Origin: Planctomycetaceae bacterium
GTDB taxonomy: Bacteria > Planctomycetota > Planctomycetia > Planctomycetales > Planctomycetaceae
DNA: 64,000 nt
Direction: 5' to 3'
Assembly (NCBI GenBank): GCA_018699955.1
Contig: JABISG010000022.1
Span: 1-64,000 of the forward strand
Shown here: positions 61,846-64,000 of the stretch, piece after piece
Layout of the letters: the number at the start of each line of letters is the position of its first letter
Numbering within the stretch: the stretch's first letter is position 1
Made by a program: the position numbers and the translations under genes
The notes under the pieces: generated by a model
Databases searched by the model: none
What the model saw: only the letters and a program-made list of their open reading frames with translations
What the model was told of the DNA's origin: nothing

Positions 61846-63312
61846 TCAACCTGAACTCTTCTGACGCTGAAATGTCAGATGAATCTCGCGGCGAAGATCG
61901 CGAAGCGAAATCGGCTGGACCATCACACGGGCGGTTGGGGTTTGATCCAGTTGACTGGTCCACGACGCCTGCTGTTCTGAAAGAACCACCAGCGTGATGA
62001 AATCGGCCGTTTGACCAAGTCGCGTCGCTTCATGGAAAGCTTGAATCGTCGCGTCGCCGATCGATTCGCCCATAAAAACCACGCCGTTGGGAGGATTCGT
62101 GCGCAACCGGTTCAACCCCCGTTCGACGTCGCTGAGCATCAGCACGCGAAATCCACGCTTCGACAGATAGTCGCGCAGAATGTTTTGTTGCTTGGTGCGG
62201 CTTTCGATGCACATGATGGTTGGCAGCGATGTCTCAGCCGTAGCGACTTCCCCGGTGACGGCAGATTGGGACGCCCCTTCGCCGTTTGCGGGGACGTCTC
62301 CAAGTTGGGACGCGGCGCGGCGGAGGTCGGCGAGTACCTCGGTCGGCGATTGATAACGCTGGTCGGGGTTGATGTGCATCAGCCGTTCAACAATGTCGGC
62401 GATGACTGGCGGAATGTTTGGATCGACATCGCGGATGCGGCGGACATCGGAGTATCGGCCCAGTCGTCGGCGTTCGGCCCGGTCGCGCGTGCGCGGATAG
62501 GGCGGCTTCCCGGTCAGCAGTTCGTAGCAGATTCCACCCAGGAAGAAGAGATCGGTACGCGGATCGTTCGCCGGCGCATTTGTACTCGATTCCAATGCCG
62601 CATATTCCAATGCACGACGGACATCGTCGTTACGACCGGCTCCTGAAATATCAATATCGGCGGCCAACCCAAAATCGACCAGCTTGGCAACGCCTTGGGT
62701 ACTCATCAGGACGTTGGTCAATTTGAGGTCGCGGTGCGTCAATCCCTGGGTGAGTGCGTATTCTAAGCCCTCGGCCATGTCGATGGCGTAGCGAGTCACT
62801 TCCGCCGCCGCAATTGTCTTGCGAATGTTGACGAAATCGCGAAGGTTGCCGCCTTCCACAAATTCCATCGTCAAATAGTGATAATCGCCCTGGCTGGCGA
62901 CGTCGTATATGGGAACAATGTTTTTGTGACGCAACTTAATGCACAGATCGGCCTCGCGGTGGAACTCGGCAACCGTTTGTGGATCGCCCGCCCAACGTTG
63001 CCTGAGCAATTTCAGCCCGATCATCCGGCCGTCTTTGATCGAACAGGCTCGAAATACGCGGGCAAAACTCCCCGATGCGTTGCGGTACATCAGTTTGAAT
63101 TCGCCCAGCAGCAGGCCTTCCGTCTCGCCGCGCGTAAGCCGCCCCACCTGATACGACGTCAGGTAGTGCTTGCTTTCCAGCGCCTGCAGTAAATCGGCCG
63201 GTTGCCGTTGAGTCGGTCCCAAGCGGGACAGGCATTCGTCCAACTGAGCCGGCTCGACAAGATGCAGACGAACCAGCAACTGTTCCAGTTCATCAACGTT
63301 GTTAAAGGTCAT
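61846..63312 (-). CDS. Protein kinase with C-terminal receiver-like domain
   Basis: 488 residues. The first about 65 residues form a helical domain (LEQLLVRLHLVEPAQLDECLSRLG...YLTSYQVGRLTRGE) common before planctomycete kinases. The kinase domain has a weak glycine loop (NASGSFARVFRA), ATP Lys in IGLKLLRQRW, HRDLKLTN and KLVDFGLAAD. After a linker a domain of about 120 residues has receiver (CheY-like) shape, but the acidic pair reads IES, the phospho-acceptor place is M in VVFMGES, and the usual Lys is replaced (MVQPI). It is likely a non-phosphorylated receiver-like module. ATG 63312 was kept. Confidence 0.85.
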   Translation of the reverse strand: MTFNNVDELEQLLVRLHLVEPAQLDECLSRLGPTQRQPADLLQALESKHYLTSYQVGRLTRGETEGLLLGEFKLMYRNASGSFARVFRACSIKDGRMIGLKLLRQRWAGDPQTVAEFHREADLCIKLRHKNIVPIYDVASQGDYHYLTMEFVEGGNLRDFVNIRKTIAAAEVTRYAIDMAEGLEYALTQGLTHRDLKLTNVLMSTQGVAKLVDFGLAADIDISGAGRNDDVRRALEYAALESSTNAPANDPRTDLFFLGGICYELLTGKPPYPRTRDRAERRRLGRYSDVRRIRDVDPNIPPVIADIVERLMHINPDQRYQSPTEVLADLRRAASQLGDVPANGEGASQSAVTGEVATAETSLPTIMCIESRTKQQNILRDYLSKRGFRVLMLSDVERGLNRLRTNPPNGVVFMGESIGDATIQAFHEATRLGQTADFITLVVLSEQQASWTSQLDQTPTARVMVQPISLRDLRREIHLTFQRQKSSG

Positions 63313-63601
63313 TCCGCTTCCAAGGGCAATTCAAATCGGGCGGATGGTATACCTCGCGCGATGCTTTTCAACCGTGAGAACCCACCGAAGAAACAACGGC
63401 CAATACGAACCGCCGATTGCCGGAATGGTTGGTTGTGGTGAATTCGCCGAGATACCCCACCTGAGACAGGCAGAAAATTAAGAAAATGAATAAACAGGCC
63501 CGCCAACGATGAGCGCTTGATCGTGCCCAATTCCAACGATGATATCATCCCCGTAGGGCTGTTCAAAGGCACAACTTTGGGAAGCTGCCGAATCACCGGG
63601 T
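63313..63601. other. Intergenic gap upstream of the receiver-like kinase gene
   Basis: About 290 bases between two minus-strand genes. No gene, terminator or repeat of the families above is seen. Confidence 0.4.
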
Positions 63602-64000
63602 TTACAGACTGGGAATCTCGCCAAAACGAACGGCTCCGGCGGCCAAGGTCGCGACGAATTCCAGTTTGCTGCCAGCTCCTGCATAGTGAAATAACATCAA
63701 ATCGGCACGAGAGCCACGGTGCAGTCGGATTTCTTCAAAACCCAATAGGCGGGCGGGATTTCGGCCCGCCATATCGACCGCTTCAGACAAACTTACGCCG
63801 CCCATCTGCATGGCGTTGGAAACGCAGGTGTCGGTTTCCAGGCTGGAGCCGGCCAGTAATTGCTGTTGCCCGGCAATCACGATGCGGCCGTCCCCCAGAA
63901 TCTCGACCTTCATCGTCCCCTCGTCGTAGACACCGGGCGGACAGCCCGCCAAACCGGCCGCATCGCAGGTGATAATGGTGCGATAGGTCGATTTCGTGCC
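63602..64000 (-). CDS. nagA: N-acetylglucosamine-6-phosphate deacetylase-like amidohydrolase, C-terminal part
   Basis: The frame enters from the window edge without a start and ends at 63602; 132 residues are visible. Segments fit the NagA C-terminus: TIITCDAAGLAGCPPGVYDEG (catalytic Asp region and the PPG-Y loop), LAGSSLETDTCVSNAMQMGGVSLSEAVDMAGRNPARLLGF and ADLMLFHY near the end. NagA removes acetate from GlcNAc-6-P in amino sugar catabolism. As only the tail is visible, a related amidohydrolase is possible. Confidence 0.75.
   Translation of the reverse strand, partial: GTKSTYRTIITCDAAGLAGCPPGVYDEGTMKVEILGDGRIVIAGQQQLLAGSSLETDTCVSNAMQMGGVSLSEAVDMAGRNPARLLGFEEIRLHRGSRADLMLFHYAGAGSKLEFVATLAAGAVRFGEIPSL

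Overview
The window reads as chromosomal DNA of a planctomycete (Planctomycetota, probably class Planctomycetia; genus not determined). The grounds are Hanks-type serine/threonine kinases with membrane segments, a DUF1501 protein with a twin-arginine leader, a PQQ-propeller protein carrying EF-hands, FHA and Tll0287-like haem domains, many long hypothetical secreted proteins, gene starts with weak or no Shine-Dalgarno sites, and several families of imperfect or perfect intergenic palindromes. I see no rRNA, tRNA, CRISPR array, prophage or replication origin.

Layout. 0-3 kb: the end of an IS3-type element abuts a kinase gene and a PQQ/EF-hand propeller gene. 3-6 kb: an ammonium transporter behind a near-consensus sigma-54 promoter, and a beta-barrel porin, each closed by a clear terminator. 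6-16.5 kb: ftsY, rhamnulokinase, nucleoside hydrolase, a DegP/HtrA-like protease, a DksA-type zinc finger protein, an LptF/LptG permease, an InaA/WaaP-like protein and AroH chorismate mutase. 17-24.2 kb: a minus-strand Fe-S assembly cluster, sufR-like regulator - nuoB - sufC - sufB - sufD - Rieske ferredoxin - sufT-like - lipoprotein. 24.5-30.6 kb (plus): AGCS symporter, universal stress protein, apgM-type phosphoglycerate mutase, mutY and a one-TM hypothetical. 30.7-38.1 kb (minus): a compact signalling cluster, FHA protein - PLDc_N peptide - transmembrane kinase - membrane protein - ECF sigma factor - large repeat (TPR-like) protein. 38-49 kb: coiled-coil protein, DUF1501, zinc-ribbon membrane protein, M19 dipeptidase, DUF423, TauE/SafE permease with a 48-residue partner, a lipoprotein, a redoxin and a large secreted protein. 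49.6-64 kb: Nramp-like transporter with a large soluble insert, HD hydrolase, VIT/CCC1 transporter, GlnE with internal ACT domains, a haem protein, a relic of a kinase/formylglycine-enzyme gene, glgC, a sodium:solute symporter, a kinase with a degenerate receiver tail, and the 3' part of a nagA-like gene.

Themes. Nitrogen control is represented by amt with its sigma-54 promoter and by GlnE with ACT domains. Iron/sulfur handling is represented by suf, Rieske, SufT, VIT1/CCC1 and Nramp-like genes. Three intact Hanks kinases and one kinase relic lie in 64 kb. The most unusual items are the ACT-containing GlnE, the FHA/kinase/ECF operon, the kinase-FGE relic, the nuoB gene inside the suf cluster, and the palindrome families, one copy of which ends 8 bases before the apgM start codon.
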